Source: Bacteroidales bacterium (GTDB taxonomy: Bacteria > Bacteroidota > Bacteroidia > Bacteroidales > UBA932). Taken from it: 64,000 nt of DNA. Below the pieces are notes generated by a model that did no database searches, was not told the origin of the DNA, and saw nothing but the letters and a program-made list of their open reading frames with translations. The DNA is taken from NCBI GenBank assembly GCA_012744435.1, contig JAAYCA010000007.1:1-64000 (forward strand), read 5' to 3'. Shown piece by piece: positions 36,234 to 50,001 of this stretch. Positions within the stretch are counted from its first letter, which is position 1, and each line of letters begins with the position of its first letter. The position numbers were made by a program, and so were the translations under genes.

Positions 36234-39200
36234 TTAAGATGAACAAATCATCCTTGAAGCGCCTGGTTTCGGTGCTATGCGGCTTCCTGCTGCTCTCGCC
36301 CGTAACCTTTGCGCAGCAAACGATTACGGTGAGAGGCAAGGTTATTGATCCGGATAAGCAGCCGGTCATCGGCGCGGCCGTCATCCAGGCAGGCACGACC
36401 AACGGCGCAGCTACGGATATTAACGGTAACTTCACCCTCACCTGTCCGGCAGGAGCCGAACTCGAGGTCTCCTCGATCGGTTACGAAACCGTCACGGTCA
36501 AGGCCGCGACCAACCTGACTATCACCCTCGCAGAGACGGCCTCCGAGCTGGATGAGTCCGTGGTCGTCGGTTACGGCACACAGAAGAAAGCCTCCCTGAC
36601 CAGCGCCATTGCAAACATCCGCGAGGAAGAACTCACCGCCACCAAGTCCCCGGACATGACCGCTTCCCTTCAAGGGAAGGTCCCAGGCTTGTTGATTCAC
36701 CAGAAGTCCGGCGGCGCCGGAGACTTCGATACGGAACTCAATCTCCGTGGCTACGGAGAGCCTATGGTCGTTGTGGATGGTGTCATCCGCACGGCACCTC
36801 GCCGTGGAAGCGGTTTCGGTTACGGCTCCTATAGTAACTCCAGTTCCGCTGTTCTCTCTCAGCTCAATCCCGAGGACATCGAGAGCATATCCGTGCTGAA
36901 GGACGCCTCTGCATCCCTGTACGGAATCGGCTCCCAAAATGGCGTTATCGTGGTCACCACGAAAAAAGGAACGATCGGCAAACCGAACGTGCGCTACTCC
37001 AATACGCTGTCTTTCGGTGTCCCGACCGCCCTTCCCGACGAAGTTGGACTGTATGAATACATGCTGGCCCGCAACGAGATGCTGACCAACACCCGCACGA
37101 CGAGTGGTTTTTTCACCGATGAAGAACTCGGCCATGCCAAGGCCGGTGACCGCGGCTACGAAGGCACCAATTGGCACGAAGTGGTGATGAAACCGTTCTC
37201 CTTTCAGCAGAACCATACCCTTTCCGTCAATGGTGGCAACAACCAGACCCAATACTACCTGAGCACTCGTTTCAACGAGGACCAGGGTATCCTGAACGGA
37301 GATGACCTCGGCTACAAGGCCTTCAACTTTCAGGGCAATCTGACGACCAAGATCACGGACCACCTGACCGCAGTATATCAGTCCTCGTTCGATACGAACA
37401 AGCGCGTGGGTATTTCCACGTCCAACTCCGAAATGAACTTCTACTACTATGTGGGTCTCGCGGAACCGAACCAGGGCCCGACCGTTTTGGACAATCCGTC
37501 CCACTACTCGGAGGCGAACTACGAGCAATGGAACCCCGCTGCCATTCTTGACATTGACACGATGGGGTACAGCAAGACGTTGATGTTTACTTACAACAAC
37601 AGCCTCGACATTAAGTATGAAGCTCCGTTCCTCAAGGGCTTGATTCTCGATGCGTTCGCGTCTTTCAACATCAACCAGCGCCAGACCAACCTGCTTGACA
37701 AGGCGGTGGATATCTATGACTACTGGTCCGACCAATTTGTGATCAGAAAGGGCGAAAGCAAATACAGTGAAACCTGGAATAAGCGTCAGCAACTCTACGG
37801 CAAGCTTCAGGCGAATTACAGCCATCGCTGGGGCAACCACAACTTTACGGGCATGTTCGCTATGGAAACCCGGCTGGGTTGGAACAGCAACATCAATGCT
37901 TCCCGCAAATACGGTGAATTCTTTACACATGACACAATTGGCCAAGGACTGAACGATTCCACTCAAAAAAACGGCGGTTCCCGTTCCGACACGGCGACAG
38001 CCGGCTACATCGCCCGTTTAACTTATGATTATAAGGGCAAGTACCTCGTAGAGCTCACGGGCCGTTACGACGGTAACTACCTTTACGCTCCCGGTCAGCG
38101 CTGGGGCTTTTTCCCAGCTTACTCCATCGGCTGGAGAGTGTCTGAGGAGCCTTTCTTCAAGAACACCTTCCCGTGGATCAACAACTTTAAGTTCCGCTGG
38201 TCTGACGGCCAGACAGGTGGTGCTCAGGGTTCCGCTTATGCCTGGCAGCTTGGTTACACGGCTTCCGGCAGCTATGTACTCGAAAGCGGTACCCCTACCT
38301 CGGGCTATGCCAACAGCTCGGCGGCTGAGACCATCGTCTCATGGAATCATGTTCGCATGTCCGACTTCGGTTTCGACTTTGAGATCAAGCGAGGTTTGAT
38401 CGGCGGTTCGGTTGACTGGTTCTGGCGCAACACTACCGGTATCGCGGCATCCAGTATCTATTCCAACAAGGTTCCTGATTTCTACGGAATCTCTCTGCCG
38501 CAGTACAACCTGAACTCGAGTCAAAACGTGGGTATCGACTTGCAGTTGAGCCATCGCAACCATATCGCTGACTTCAACTACCGCATCACCGCGACCGCGA
38601 CATTCTCCCGCAGCCGCCAGACCTATATCGCTTCTGCGGAAACGGCGACTTTCGGCTCTCACCAGGCCTTCTACAACAGCTTCAGCGAGGGCCGCTGGAG
38701 CAATGCCCGCAACGGCTCCTACTATGAATGGGAGAACGGTGGCGAGCAATTCCACAATTGGGCTGAAATCAATGATTACAGCATCTACACCGGCAAAGCG
38801 GTCAATAACATGATTCCGGGTATGTACAAGATCGAAGACCGGGACGGCAACGGAGTGATCAACAGCATGGACCAGTACTACTCCTGGGGCTCCAGCGCCA
38901 ACGCCTTCATGGGTGGCGGCAACAACCCGCCTCTCCAGTTCGGTCTCATGATCTTCATGAACTACAAGAGCTTTGACCTGAACGCCACGTTCAGCGGCGC
39001 CGGCCTTGACAACAAGTTTATCTCCCTGTCCGGTCCTTATGGCTATGGCTATTTCCGCAAGTTTTACGATACTTATGTGGATCACTACCGTCTTGCGGAC
39101 GGCTACACGGATCCTTTCGACCCGAACTCACAGTGGATTGAGGGCTTCTGGCCCGCTCTCACCACCGCCAACGGAGGCTACAATACGTCCGATAACAACA

Positions 39201-39469
39201 CCTATCGTTACGTCCAACCGTACACTTGGATCAATGCGACCTATCTCCGTCTCAAGAGTCTCGAAATCGGCTACACACTTCCACGCAACCTGACCGGCAA
39301 GATCGGTATCAAAAGCGCCCGCATGTACCTCAGCGGAACCAACTTGCTGACCTTCTGCAACAAACTGCTCAAACCATATGATCCTGAGCGCAATTTCGGA
39401 TGGATCGGCGGTGGCGGTGGCGCTCCGATTATGAAGACGTTCAGCCTTGGTTTGAATCTTAACTTTTAA
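36230..39469 (+). CDS. SusC/RagA-family TonB-linked outer membrane protein
   Basis: Signal peptide, carboxypeptidase-like domain (ITVRGKVIDPDKQPVIGAAV), TonB box region DESVVVGYGTQKKASLTSAI, plug (PEDIESISVLKDASASLYGIGSQNGVIVVTTKKG), beta-barrel C-terminus. Confidence 0.97.
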   Translation: MIKMNKSSLKRLVSVLCGFLLLSPVTFAQQTITVRGKVIDPDKQPVIGAAVIQAGTTNGAATDINGNFTLTCPAGAELEVSSIGYETVTVKAATNLTITLAETASELDESVVVGYGTQKKASLTSAIANIREEELTATKSPDMTASLQGKVPGLLIHQKSGGAGDFDTELNLRGYGEPMVVVDGVIRTAPRRGSGFGYGSYSNSSSAVLSQLNPEDIESISVLKDASASLYGIGSQNGVIVVTTKKGTIGKPNVRYSNTLSFGVPTALPDEVGLYEYMLARNEMLTNTRTTSGFFTDEELGHAKAGDRGYEGTNWHEVVMKPFSFQQNHTLSVNGGNNQTQYYLSTRFNEDQGILNGDDLGYKAFNFQGNLTTKITDHLTAVYQSSFDTNKRVGISTSNSEMNFYYYVGLAEPNQGPTVLDNPSHYSEANYEQWNPAAILDIDTMGYSKTLMFTYNNSLDIKYEAPFLKGLILDAFASFNINQRQTNLLDKAVDIYDYWSDQFVIRKGESKYSETWNKRQQLYGKLQANYSHRWGNHNFTGMFAMETRLGWNSNINASRKYGEFFTHDTIGQGLNDSTQKNGGSRSDTATAGYIARLTYDYKGKYLVELTGRYDGNYLYAPGQRWGFFPAYSIGWRVSEEPFFKNTFPWINNFKFRWSDGQTGGAQGSAYAWQLGYTASGSYVLESGTPTSGYANSSAAETIVSWNHVRMSDFGFDFEIKRGLIGGSVDWFWRNTTGIAASSIYSNKVPDFYGISLPQYNLNSSQNVGIDLQLSHRNHIADFNYRITATATFSRSRQTYIASAETATFGSHQAFYNSFSEGRWSNARNGSYYEWENGGEQFHNWAEINDYSIYTGKAVNNMIPGMYKIEDRDGNGVINSMDQYYSWGSSANAFMGGGNNPPLQFGLMIFMNYKSFDLNATFSGAGLDNKFISLSGPYGYGYFRKFYDTYVDHYRLADGYTDPFDPNSQWIEGFWPALTTANGGYNTSDNNTYRYVQPYTWINATYLRLKSLEIGYTLPRNLTGKIGIKSARMYLSGTNLLTFCNKLLKPYDPERNFGWIGGGGGAPIMKTFSLGLNLNF

Positions 39470-39481
39470 TCTGCGAGTGAA

Positions 39482-41410
39482 ATGAAAAGATTCTTTACAT
39501 ACATTGCCGCTCTTGTCCTCTCCTTCGGCCTGGTCTCATGCGACAAGATTTTTGACAGTCTCGAAGGGGACCTCACGAAAATGGCCGAGTCGGACCTGAC
39601 CTCCAGTGAAGCGGGCTTGCAGAAACTGCTTGCCGCGGCATACAACAACATCCCGATGGGGGCGTTCGCCAACACGGATCATAACACGCTGAATTCAACG
39701 AATTCACACAACGCCAATTATTCCATCACCACGACAGGTTTTTGGAACTACACCCACGTGCGTGCCGTCAACAAGTTATTCAACCAGATCCAGCAGGCGT
39801 TCGACAACGGTGCAATCAACGCTGATACCCGTGACGCGATGCTGGGCGAAGCCCACTTCATCCGCGCCTACTACTATTTCGGCTCCGTCCGTGCCTATGG
39901 CGGCGTCCCTATCGTCGAGGAGCCCCTCGATGATAAATATGACGGTGGAGAAGACGTGAATGCTCTTCTCTTCCCGAGAAAGACGGAAAAGGAGACTTGG
40001 ACCTATGTCCTCGACGAGTTCGAGAAAGCGGCCACCCTGCTGCCAGAGAGCTTCGGCGACGCCAGTTATCGTGCCAACAAGTATGCGGCTTATGCCCTTG
40101 AGGGCCGTGCTGCGCTCTATGCTGCTTCCGTGGCAAAATACTGGAAGAATGCTCCGATTGAGGAGCATTACCAGGCAGTTGCGGAAGACCTGACCAGGAT
40201 GGCCTCCACTGATGCAGATGCGTTCTACAAGCGTTGCATCGAGGCCTGCGAGAAGGTGATAAATTCCAATAATTATAGCCTTTATGGCGCCCATCCCGCC
40301 AGCGTAGCCGAGGCCAAGCAAAATCTTCAGACCCTTTTCCTTGGGCGCAACGGAAGCGAGTTCATCTTCGGCAAGGGCTATGATTCCGGACTGGGCGATG
40401 CGACGAACGGTTTCGATTACAACGCTTCCCCGAACCAAGTTCACGCCACGGGACAAGGCTGGCAGTATGGCCGTTATTCCGTGACTCTTAACCTCGTGGA
40501 TGAGTTCGATGACTATGGTGCAAACGGCGGCCGTGCCGACGGTACGATCAAGACCCGCAACGACGGCAAGGAAGACGACTATGCCATCAACCTGGGGCAG
40601 GGTACGCAGGACGGCTTTTCCGTGGACACCGATTATATCAAGTACGATGACCCTACCGACCCCTTCGTCAATAAGGACGCTCGCTTCCAAGCCCACGTTA
40701 TCTTTCCAGGCTGTTCCTTCCGCAGCACGACGATCAACATCCAGGGCGGTATCATCCAACCTAGCGGGAAATACACCTTCTTCCAAAACGAAAAAGGGGC
40801 CCTCAACGGTAAGGTTTACTGGACGCTGGGCGGTGAATTGGACACTGATTATTCCGCTTTCTATCAGCCGGACAACGACAACGGCGGAAATTGGTACAAT
40901 ACCGGTTTTGGGATTGCGAAGTTTCTCGATCCCGCCGCTGCCAAACAGTACACCGACAACCCCTGGCCAGATATCCGTTACGCCGAGGTCCTGTTGAATT
41001 ATGCCGAGGCCGTAGCCGAGAGTGGCCAGGGCAACGTTGCCAACGCGAAGAAGTACCTCAACGATGTCCGCCACCGCGCCGCTTTTAAGGACGATATCGA
41101 CCTGACGGTTGACAACGTTCTGCACGAGCGCCGCGTCGAGCTAGCCTTCGAGGGAGACTATGCCAGAACCCTCCATCGTCGTCGCGAATACGCATTCGGC
41201 GCCGCCAACGCGGTCCGCAAGCGCGCCCTCGTACCGGTCGTGGACCTGCGGGGCGACAAAGCCAAGTACATCTTTGTCCGTACGAATGTATGGCATAACG
41301 ATGTGGGCAAGAACACGAACGGTCTGTACATTTCCGATTACCGTCTCTACTATGGGTCGATCAGCAACTGGGAAAAGAACCAGATTACGAAGAACCCGAT
41401 TCAGGAGTAA
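39482..41410 (+). CDS. SusD/RagB-family starch-binding-like lipoprotein
   Basis: Lipobox LVSC, RAYYYFGSVRAYGGVPIVEEPL, PDIRYAEVLLNYAEAVAESGQ. Confidence 0.95.
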   Translation: MKRFFTYIAALVLSFGLVSCDKIFDSLEGDLTKMAESDLTSSEAGLQKLLAAAYNNIPMGAFANTDHNTLNSTNSHNANYSITTTGFWNYTHVRAVNKLFNQIQQAFDNGAINADTRDAMLGEAHFIRAYYYFGSVRAYGGVPIVEEPLDDKYDGGEDVNALLFPRKTEKETWTYVLDEFEKAATLLPESFGDASYRANKYAAYALEGRAALYAASVAKYWKNAPIEEHYQAVAEDLTRMASTDADAFYKRCIEACEKVINSNNYSLYGAHPASVAEAKQNLQTLFLGRNGSEFIFGKGYDSGLGDATNGFDYNASPNQVHATGQGWQYGRYSVTLNLVDEFDDYGANGGRADGTIKTRNDGKEDDYAINLGQGTQDGFSVDTDYIKYDDPTDPFVNKDARFQAHVIFPGCSFRSTTINIQGGIIQPSGKYTFFQNEKGALNGKVYWTLGGELDTDYSAFYQPDNDNGGNWYNTGFGIAKFLDPAAAKQYTDNPWPDIRYAEVLLNYAEAVAESGQGNVANAKKYLNDVRHRAAFKDDIDLTVDNVLHERRVELAFEGDYARTLHRRREYAFGAANAVRKRALVPVVDLRGDKAKYIFVRTNVWHNDVGKNTNGLYISDYRLYYGSISNWEKNQITKNPIQE

Positions 41411-41428
41411 TTCAATAAGCAATCTAAT

Positions 41429-42328
41429 ATGAAAAAGGTATTATATTTTCTACCAGTCCTTTTGATGGTCACGGCCTGTGATTGGTTCGTTTTCGACAAT
41501 GTCGAAGGCTACGACGCCACGATCACGGGAACATTCAAAGATGCTACGGGAAATCCTGTCCTGTTCGGTGTACCGGACAACTATGGGTTTACCATCTACG
41601 AAGAGAACTTTACTCCGTCGAAGGGTAAATTCGTTTCTTCCGCCCAGACCTGGTATGCCAAGACCAACGGCACATATACGAACAAAATGGTTTTTGCCGG
41701 GGATTACAAGATTGACACGAAAACCAACAACTTCTATCCCATCACCGAGAGCTTCACCATAGCCAAGGGCGACAACACGCACGATTTCATGGTCACCCCA
41801 TACGCCCGTATCAAGAATGTGCAGATATCGTATGACGCTGCGACGAAAGAACTCGTGGCCAAGTGTACGGTGGAGCATGGCGATGTAACCAAGACCAATG
41901 GTATACAAGTGTTCTTCATGATCGCACAGGACCGTTTCGTGGCCAAAAACAACAACAACGCCAAGGATGCGACGGCAAGCTCTCCGTTTATCGAGGGAGG
42001 CGATGTCGAGCTGCGGATCAAGACCACGGGAGGCAACAACTCCGAGTTTAAGTACACGCAACCGCATTACGTGCGGATTGCCGCACAGGCAGCCCATTGT
42101 GCGATTGTTCCGGCTTATGACGAAGAGACCGTTGACTGGGCCGCTTGGGGAGCCATGGGTTATGCCGGTTATCCCAATGTCCCGGACGAGGTAAAGGTCA
42201 TTGTCCATCACGATGCTGCATATACGAACGACGGTTCGGTGAACCCGAACCAGGCTTACAATTATTCATCCGTTTATAGAGTCTCTGAAGACTTCAGCAC
42301 GATTACTGAGGTTACTGATTGGGACTAA
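41429..42328 (+). CDS. DUF3823-like PUL lipoprotein
   Basis: Lipobox VTAC followed by VEGYDATITGTFKDATGNPV...NKMVFAGDYKI...HDFMVTPYARI; position directly after susD. Confidence 0.8.
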   Translation: MKKVLYFLPVLLMVTACDWFVFDNVEGYDATITGTFKDATGNPVLFGVPDNYGFTIYEENFTPSKGKFVSSAQTWYAKTNGTYTNKMVFAGDYKIDTKTNNFYPITESFTIAKGDNTHDFMVTPYARIKNVQISYDAATKELVAKCTVEHGDVTKTNGIQVFFMIAQDRFVAKNNNNAKDATASSPFIEGGDVELRIKTTGGNNSEFKYTQPHYVRIAAQAAHCAIVPAYDEETVDWAAWGAMGYAGYPNVPDEVKVIVHHDAAYTNDGSVNPNQAYNYSSVYRVSEDFSTITEVTDWD

Positions 42329-42346
42329 TCATGTTAATTTGGTTTG

Positions 42347-42374
42347 GGCCGGGGGGTAACCCCGGCCTTTTTTT
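42347..42374 (+). terminator. Rho-independent terminator after the susC-susD-DUF3823 unit
   Basis: GGCCGGGG-GGTAA-CCCCGGCC followed by TTTTTTT. Confidence 0.88.
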
Positions 42375-42385
42375 AGGGAAACTAG

Positions 42386-44878
<2,493 letters not shown>

Positions 44879-44903
44879 CTTGAGAGAAGTCTTCCAAATA
44901 ATA

Positions 44904-44938
44904 AAAAACGTCCGTGCGAATCTCGCACGGACGTTTTT
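44904..44938. terminator. Bidirectional terminator between convergent esterase genes
   Basis: AAAAACGTCCGTGCGA-atc-TCGCACGGACGTTTTT, perfect 16-bp stem with A tract/T tract on both sides. Confidence 0.93.
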
Positions 44939-44954
44939 GTACAGGTAGGTTTTA

Positions 44955-46169
<1,215 letters not shown>

Positions 46170-46205
46170 TACAACCCGAAAAAGATTTAATCAACAAGCA
46201 TAATT

Positions 46206-48335
46206 ATGGCAAAGAAACAGACCAAAGGCTATCCCTGGAAATACTGCTCCCTGGGCGGTGTGGTCCGGGTCAACATTACTTCCGGTGAGGATATTGCCCA
46301 TCTCGGAGAGCTGGATCAGAAGCTATGGACGGTCCTGAGCTGCCCGACCCGGAATCTCGCGCTCGACAGCCGTACCCTGCAGCTGATCGACTCCGACGGC
46401 GACGGTCGCGTCCGCGTGGCGGAGGTCGTTTCCGCGGCGCAGTGGCTGACCTCCGTGCTCAAGGACAGGGACGCCATCCTCAAAGGAGAAAGCGTGCTGC
46501 GGCTCGACGGCATCGACACGGACTGCGAGGCCGGGCAGAAGCTCTTTGCTTCCGCGAAACAGATTCTCTCCAATCTCGGTTTGGAAAAGGACGAAATCAG
46601 TGTGGAAGAGGCTTCCGACAGCGTCGCCATTTTCGAGAAGACGCAATTCAACGGCGACGGCGTCATTACGCCCGCTTCTGCGGATGATGAGACGCTTCGT
46701 CCGCTGATCGAGACGATTGCCGGAAAGATCGGTTCCACGACGGACCGCAGCGGCGAAGCCGGTATCACGGCAGAGCACATCGAGGCGTTCTACGCCGCCC
46801 TCGCGGACTATGCCGCCTGGCAGGATGCCGCTGAGGCCGGGAAGGCCGCCATCTTCCCGTATGGGGACAATACTGCGGCGGCCCTGGACGCCTGCGAGGC
46901 CGTCAAGGACAAGGTGGCCGATTACTTCATGCGCTGCAAGCTCATCCGTTTCGACGACGCCGTCGCGGGCGCCGTGGATCTGTCGGCGGACCGCGTGGGG
47001 GCGATCAGCGACAAGAACCTTGCGACGCAGGCCGAGGAGATTGCCACTTATCCGCTGGCCCGTCCCGCCAGGGAGGCCGTACTGCCCTTCGATGCCATCA
47101 ATCCGGCATGGCAGGCAGCTTTCGCCGCTGTCAAGGCCCTGGTGCTGGATGTCGATTTCCCGAAAGCGAAAGGCATCACCGAAGAGCAGTGGCAGGGCAT
47201 ACTGGACAAGTTCGCGCCGTACTGCGCCTGGCTTGCGGACAAGAAGGGCGAAGCGGTGGAGGCGCTGGGGCTGGACGAAGTCAAGGCCCAGCTGAAGGCA
47301 GACCGCAAGGCGGAACTGCTCGCGCTGGTCGAATCCGACTTGGCTCTCAAAGAGGAAGCGGAATCCATTGACGGGGTGAAGCGCCTGATGCTGTACTACC
47401 GCGATTTCGCGAAGCTCCTTCGCAACTATGTGATATTTACGGACTTCTATGGACGCAAACAGGGCACGCGCGGCATCTTCGAGGCCGGCCGCTTATATAT
47501 TGACGAGCGCTGCTGCGACCTCTGTATCAAGGTCGCTGACATGGGAGCACATGGCGACATGCCCAAACTCAGCGGGATGTTCCTGCTCTACTGCAAGTGC
47601 ACGTCCAAGGCCAAGGGCGAGACGATGGACATCGTGGCCGTGATGACGGACGGCAAGACCCGCGACCTCCGTCCCGGCAAGAACGGTCTCTTCTACGACC
47701 TTGACGGGGCCGACTGGGATGCCGTGATCACCAAGGTCGTGGAGAATCCCATCAGCATCAAGGCAGCGTTCTGGAGCCCTTACCGCAAGGTGGCGAATTT
47801 CATCTCGGACAAGATCGACAAGTCTGCTGCCGACAAGGACGCCGCGGCGCTGAGCAAGCTCCAGACCACGGCAGATGCAGGCCCTGCCGGCGCCAAGCAG
47901 CCTTTCGATATTGCCAGGTTTGCCGGCATCGCCGCGGCCGTGGGCATGGCCCTGGCCGGTATCGGCGCCGTGCTCGTCGCGCTTGGGGCGGCCGTCAAGA
48001 GCCTGGTCTGGTGGCAATGGATCGTCATCATCGCCGCCGTGATGCTCATCATCTCCGGCCCGTCCTGCTTCATCGCCTGGCGCAAGCTCCGCCGGCGCAA
48101 CCTCGGCCCCGTGCTCAACGCCAACGGCTGGGCCATCAACTCCGTCGTGCTCGTCAACATCCTCTTCGGCAAGATCCTCACGAGCGTGGCCAAATACCCG
48201 AAGATGAAGCTGGATGATCCGTATGCGAAGCGCACGCCCCTGTGGCGCAAGATCCTGTGCTGGGTGCTGGTCCTGCTGGTGATCGCTTTCGGCGTGCTGT
48301 ACTTCACCCATCATCTCGGTTGGCTGGGATTGTAA
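46206..48335 (+). CDS. Uncharacterised membrane protein with EF-hand-like calcium-binding motifs
   Basis: Canonical EF loop DSDGDGRVRVAE; further EF-like FNGDGVITP and DRSGEAGITAEHIEAFYA; C-terminal TM helices (IARFAGIAAAVGMALAGIGAVLVALG, WWQWIVIIAAVMLIISGPS, ILCWVLVLLVIAFGVLYF). Confidence 0.85.
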   Translation: MAKKQTKGYPWKYCSLGGVVRVNITSGEDIAHLGELDQKLWTVLSCPTRNLALDSRTLQLIDSDGDGRVRVAEVVSAAQWLTSVLKDRDAILKGESVLRLDGIDTDCEAGQKLFASAKQILSNLGLEKDEISVEEASDSVAIFEKTQFNGDGVITPASADDETLRPLIETIAGKIGSTTDRSGEAGITAEHIEAFYAALADYAAWQDAAEAGKAAIFPYGDNTAAALDACEAVKDKVADYFMRCKLIRFDDAVAGAVDLSADRVGAISDKNLATQAEEIATYPLARPAREAVLPFDAINPAWQAAFAAVKALVLDVDFPKAKGITEEQWQGILDKFAPYCAWLADKKGEAVEALGLDEVKAQLKADRKAELLALVESDLALKEEAESIDGVKRLMLYYRDFAKLLRNYVIFTDFYGRKQGTRGIFEAGRLYIDERCCDLCIKVADMGAHGDMPKLSGMFLLYCKCTSKAKGETMDIVAVMTDGKTRDLRPGKNGLFYDLDGADWDAVITKVVENPISIKAAFWSPYRKVANFISDKIDKSAADKDAAALSKLQTTADAGPAGAKQPFDIARFAGIAAAVGMALAGIGAVLVALGAAVKSLVWWQWIVIIAAVMLIISGPSCFIAWRKLRRRNLGPVLNANGWAINSVVLVNILFGKILTSVAKYPKMKLDDPYAKRTPLWRKILCWVLVLLVIAFGVLYFTHHLGWLGL

Positions 48336-49531
48336 TGGAACTACCGGAATTCCTTGCGATCGAACGGGCCAACGTAGGCCTTTTCTGTGATGTTTTCCCG
48401 CCCGTGATGGACGGGGTGTCCGTGTGCATGCAGAACTATGCCTACTGGATGCAGAAGAAGGTGGGCGGCGTGTGCGTGGTCACGCCGAATGTGCCGGATG
48501 CGGACTACAGCGTGCATGATTACAAGGTGTACGACTATTTTTCCGTCCCGGTCCCCAAGCGAGCCCCGTATGTGACCGGCATTGCTGAAATCGATCCGGT
48601 CTGGCTCGCGAAAGTCGCCAGGACGCGTTTCAAGATCTTGCATGCGCATTGCCCGTTTGCCACGGGACTTGTTGCGCAGCGCATCGCGCGCCTGCAGGGG
48701 ATTCCCCTGGTCGCGACATTCCACTCCAAGTACCGCGACGACTTCTCCCGCGTGCTGCCCAAGATCGCGGTGGACCTGGCGATCGACGCGATCGTGGAAT
48801 ATTACGAGCGGGCCGACCTCGTATGGGTGCCGCAGGAGTCCACGGTCGAGGTGCTCCGTGAATATGGCTACACCGGCCATGTGGAGGTGATGGACAACGG
48901 TTCCGACCTCGTGGCGGACTATCCCGAAAAGTATTTCGTGGAGGCCCGGCAGCGGCTGGGGATTGCTCCTGAGGAGTTCGTGATGCTGTTCGTGGGCCAG
49001 CATATCTGGGAGAAGAATCCGCGCCTGATCATCGAATCCCTGGCCCGCATTCCGGACATTCCCTTCCGGATGTATTTCATCGGCGTGGGTTATGCGGCCG
49101 AGGAGATGAAGGACCTGGTATCGGAACGGGGACTGGATGAAAAGGTTACCTTCGTGGGATCGATTACCGACCGCGCCCGCCTGACGGATTATTACGCCGC
49201 TTCGGACCTGTTCCTGTTCCCTTCTCTCTACGACAATGCACCGCTGGTCGTCCGCGAGGCGGCGGCCCTGAACACGCCGGCCGTGATGGCGGAAGGGGCC
49301 ACGGCCGCCACCATCCTCCAGGATGGCGAGAACGGGTTCCTGGTGGAGAACGATGCGGACAGGATGGCGGAGTTGCTTCGCAGCCTGATCCATGATCCGC
49401 AGCGCGTACACCGTGTGGGGGTGCAGGCTTCCAAGACGATCGTCCGTTCGTGGGAGGACTGCGTGGAAGAGGTGCTGGACCGCTATAATGCGCTGCTGCG
49501 CAGTCGGGGCTTGCCGCTTGTCGAAAGGTAA
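48335..49531 (+). CDS. Glycosyltransferase family 4 (glycolipid-synthase-like)
   Basis: NVGLFCDVFPPVMDGVSVCMQNYA, LHAHCPFATGLVAQRIAR, ATFHSKYRDDF, FPSLYDNAPLVVREAAALNTPAV. ATG overlaps the preceding stop (TAATG). Confidence 0.9.
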   Translation: MELPEFLAIERANVGLFCDVFPPVMDGVSVCMQNYAYWMQKKVGGVCVVTPNVPDADYSVHDYKVYDYFSVPVPKRAPYVTGIAEIDPVWLAKVARTRFKILHAHCPFATGLVAQRIARLQGIPLVATFHSKYRDDFSRVLPKIAVDLAIDAIVEYYERADLVWVPQESTVEVLREYGYTGHVEVMDNGSDLVADYPEKYFVEARQRLGIAPEEFVMLFVGQHIWEKNPRLIIESLARIPDIPFRMYFIGVGYAAEEMKDLVSERGLDEKVTFVGSITDRARLTDYYAASDLFLFPSLYDNAPLVVREAAALNTPAVMAEGATAATILQDGENGFLVENDADRMAELLRSLIHDPQRVHRVGVQASKTIVRSWEDCVEEVLDRYNALLRSRGLPLVER

Positions 49532-49544
49532 AATGCCGCAAGGT

Positions 49545-49575
49545 TTTGGAAATTCGCGAAATATGTCTAAATTTG
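49545..49575 (+). promoter_or_regulatory. Bacteroidota-type promoter TTTG-N19-TAAATTTG for rpsO
   Basis: TTTG 49545-49548, 19-nt spacer, TAAATTTG 49568-49575. Confidence 0.7.
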
Positions 49576-49636
49576 CACGCTTTTTCCCATGGGGGGATAA
49601 AGCGTTGAGTTTAACCCTTAATTTTTTTGCTGAGAC

Positions 49637-49912
49637 ATGGCTGAATATTTGATGCCTGAGAAGAAGCAAGAGATTTTCGCGAAGTACGGGAAGTCCAATA
49701 AGGACACCGGCTCTCCTGAGAGTCAGGTTGCTTTATTTTCCTACCGTATCGCTCACCTTACCGAGCACGTGAAGAAGAACAAGAAAGACGTGGTCACGCG
49801 TCGTTCTCTTCTCCGCCTCGTCGGTAAGCGCCGCCAGATCCTGGATTACCTCCAGCAGGTGGACATTGAGAGATACCGTAATATCGTCAAGGAGCTCGGT
49901 CTCCGTCGATAA
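49637..49912 (+). CDS. rpsO: 30S ribosomal protein S15
   Basis: [46 protein letters not shown]. Confidence 0.97.
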   Translation: MAEYLMPEKKQEIFAKYGKSNKDTGSPESQVALFSYRIAHLTEHVKKNKKDVVTRRSLLRLVGKRRQILDYLQQVDIERYRNIVKELGLRR

Positions 49913-49930
49913 ACAGATAGGAAAAGAGAG

Positions 49931-49963
49931 GGGATGGTTCCCGGGTGGGACCATCCCTTTTTT
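49931..49963 (+). terminator. Rho-independent terminator after rpsO
   Basis: GGGATGGT...ACCATCCC followed by TTTTTT. Confidence 0.85.
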
Positions 49964-50001
49964 GATGAAAAAGACGTAAAAGAAGCAATAGAGAAACAGT
50001 A

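Noticed and set aside
36230-42328. Possible second regulator or sigma/anti-sigma pair controlling the PUL
   Set aside because: No ECF sigma or FecR-like ORF found around susC; only the HTCS is present.
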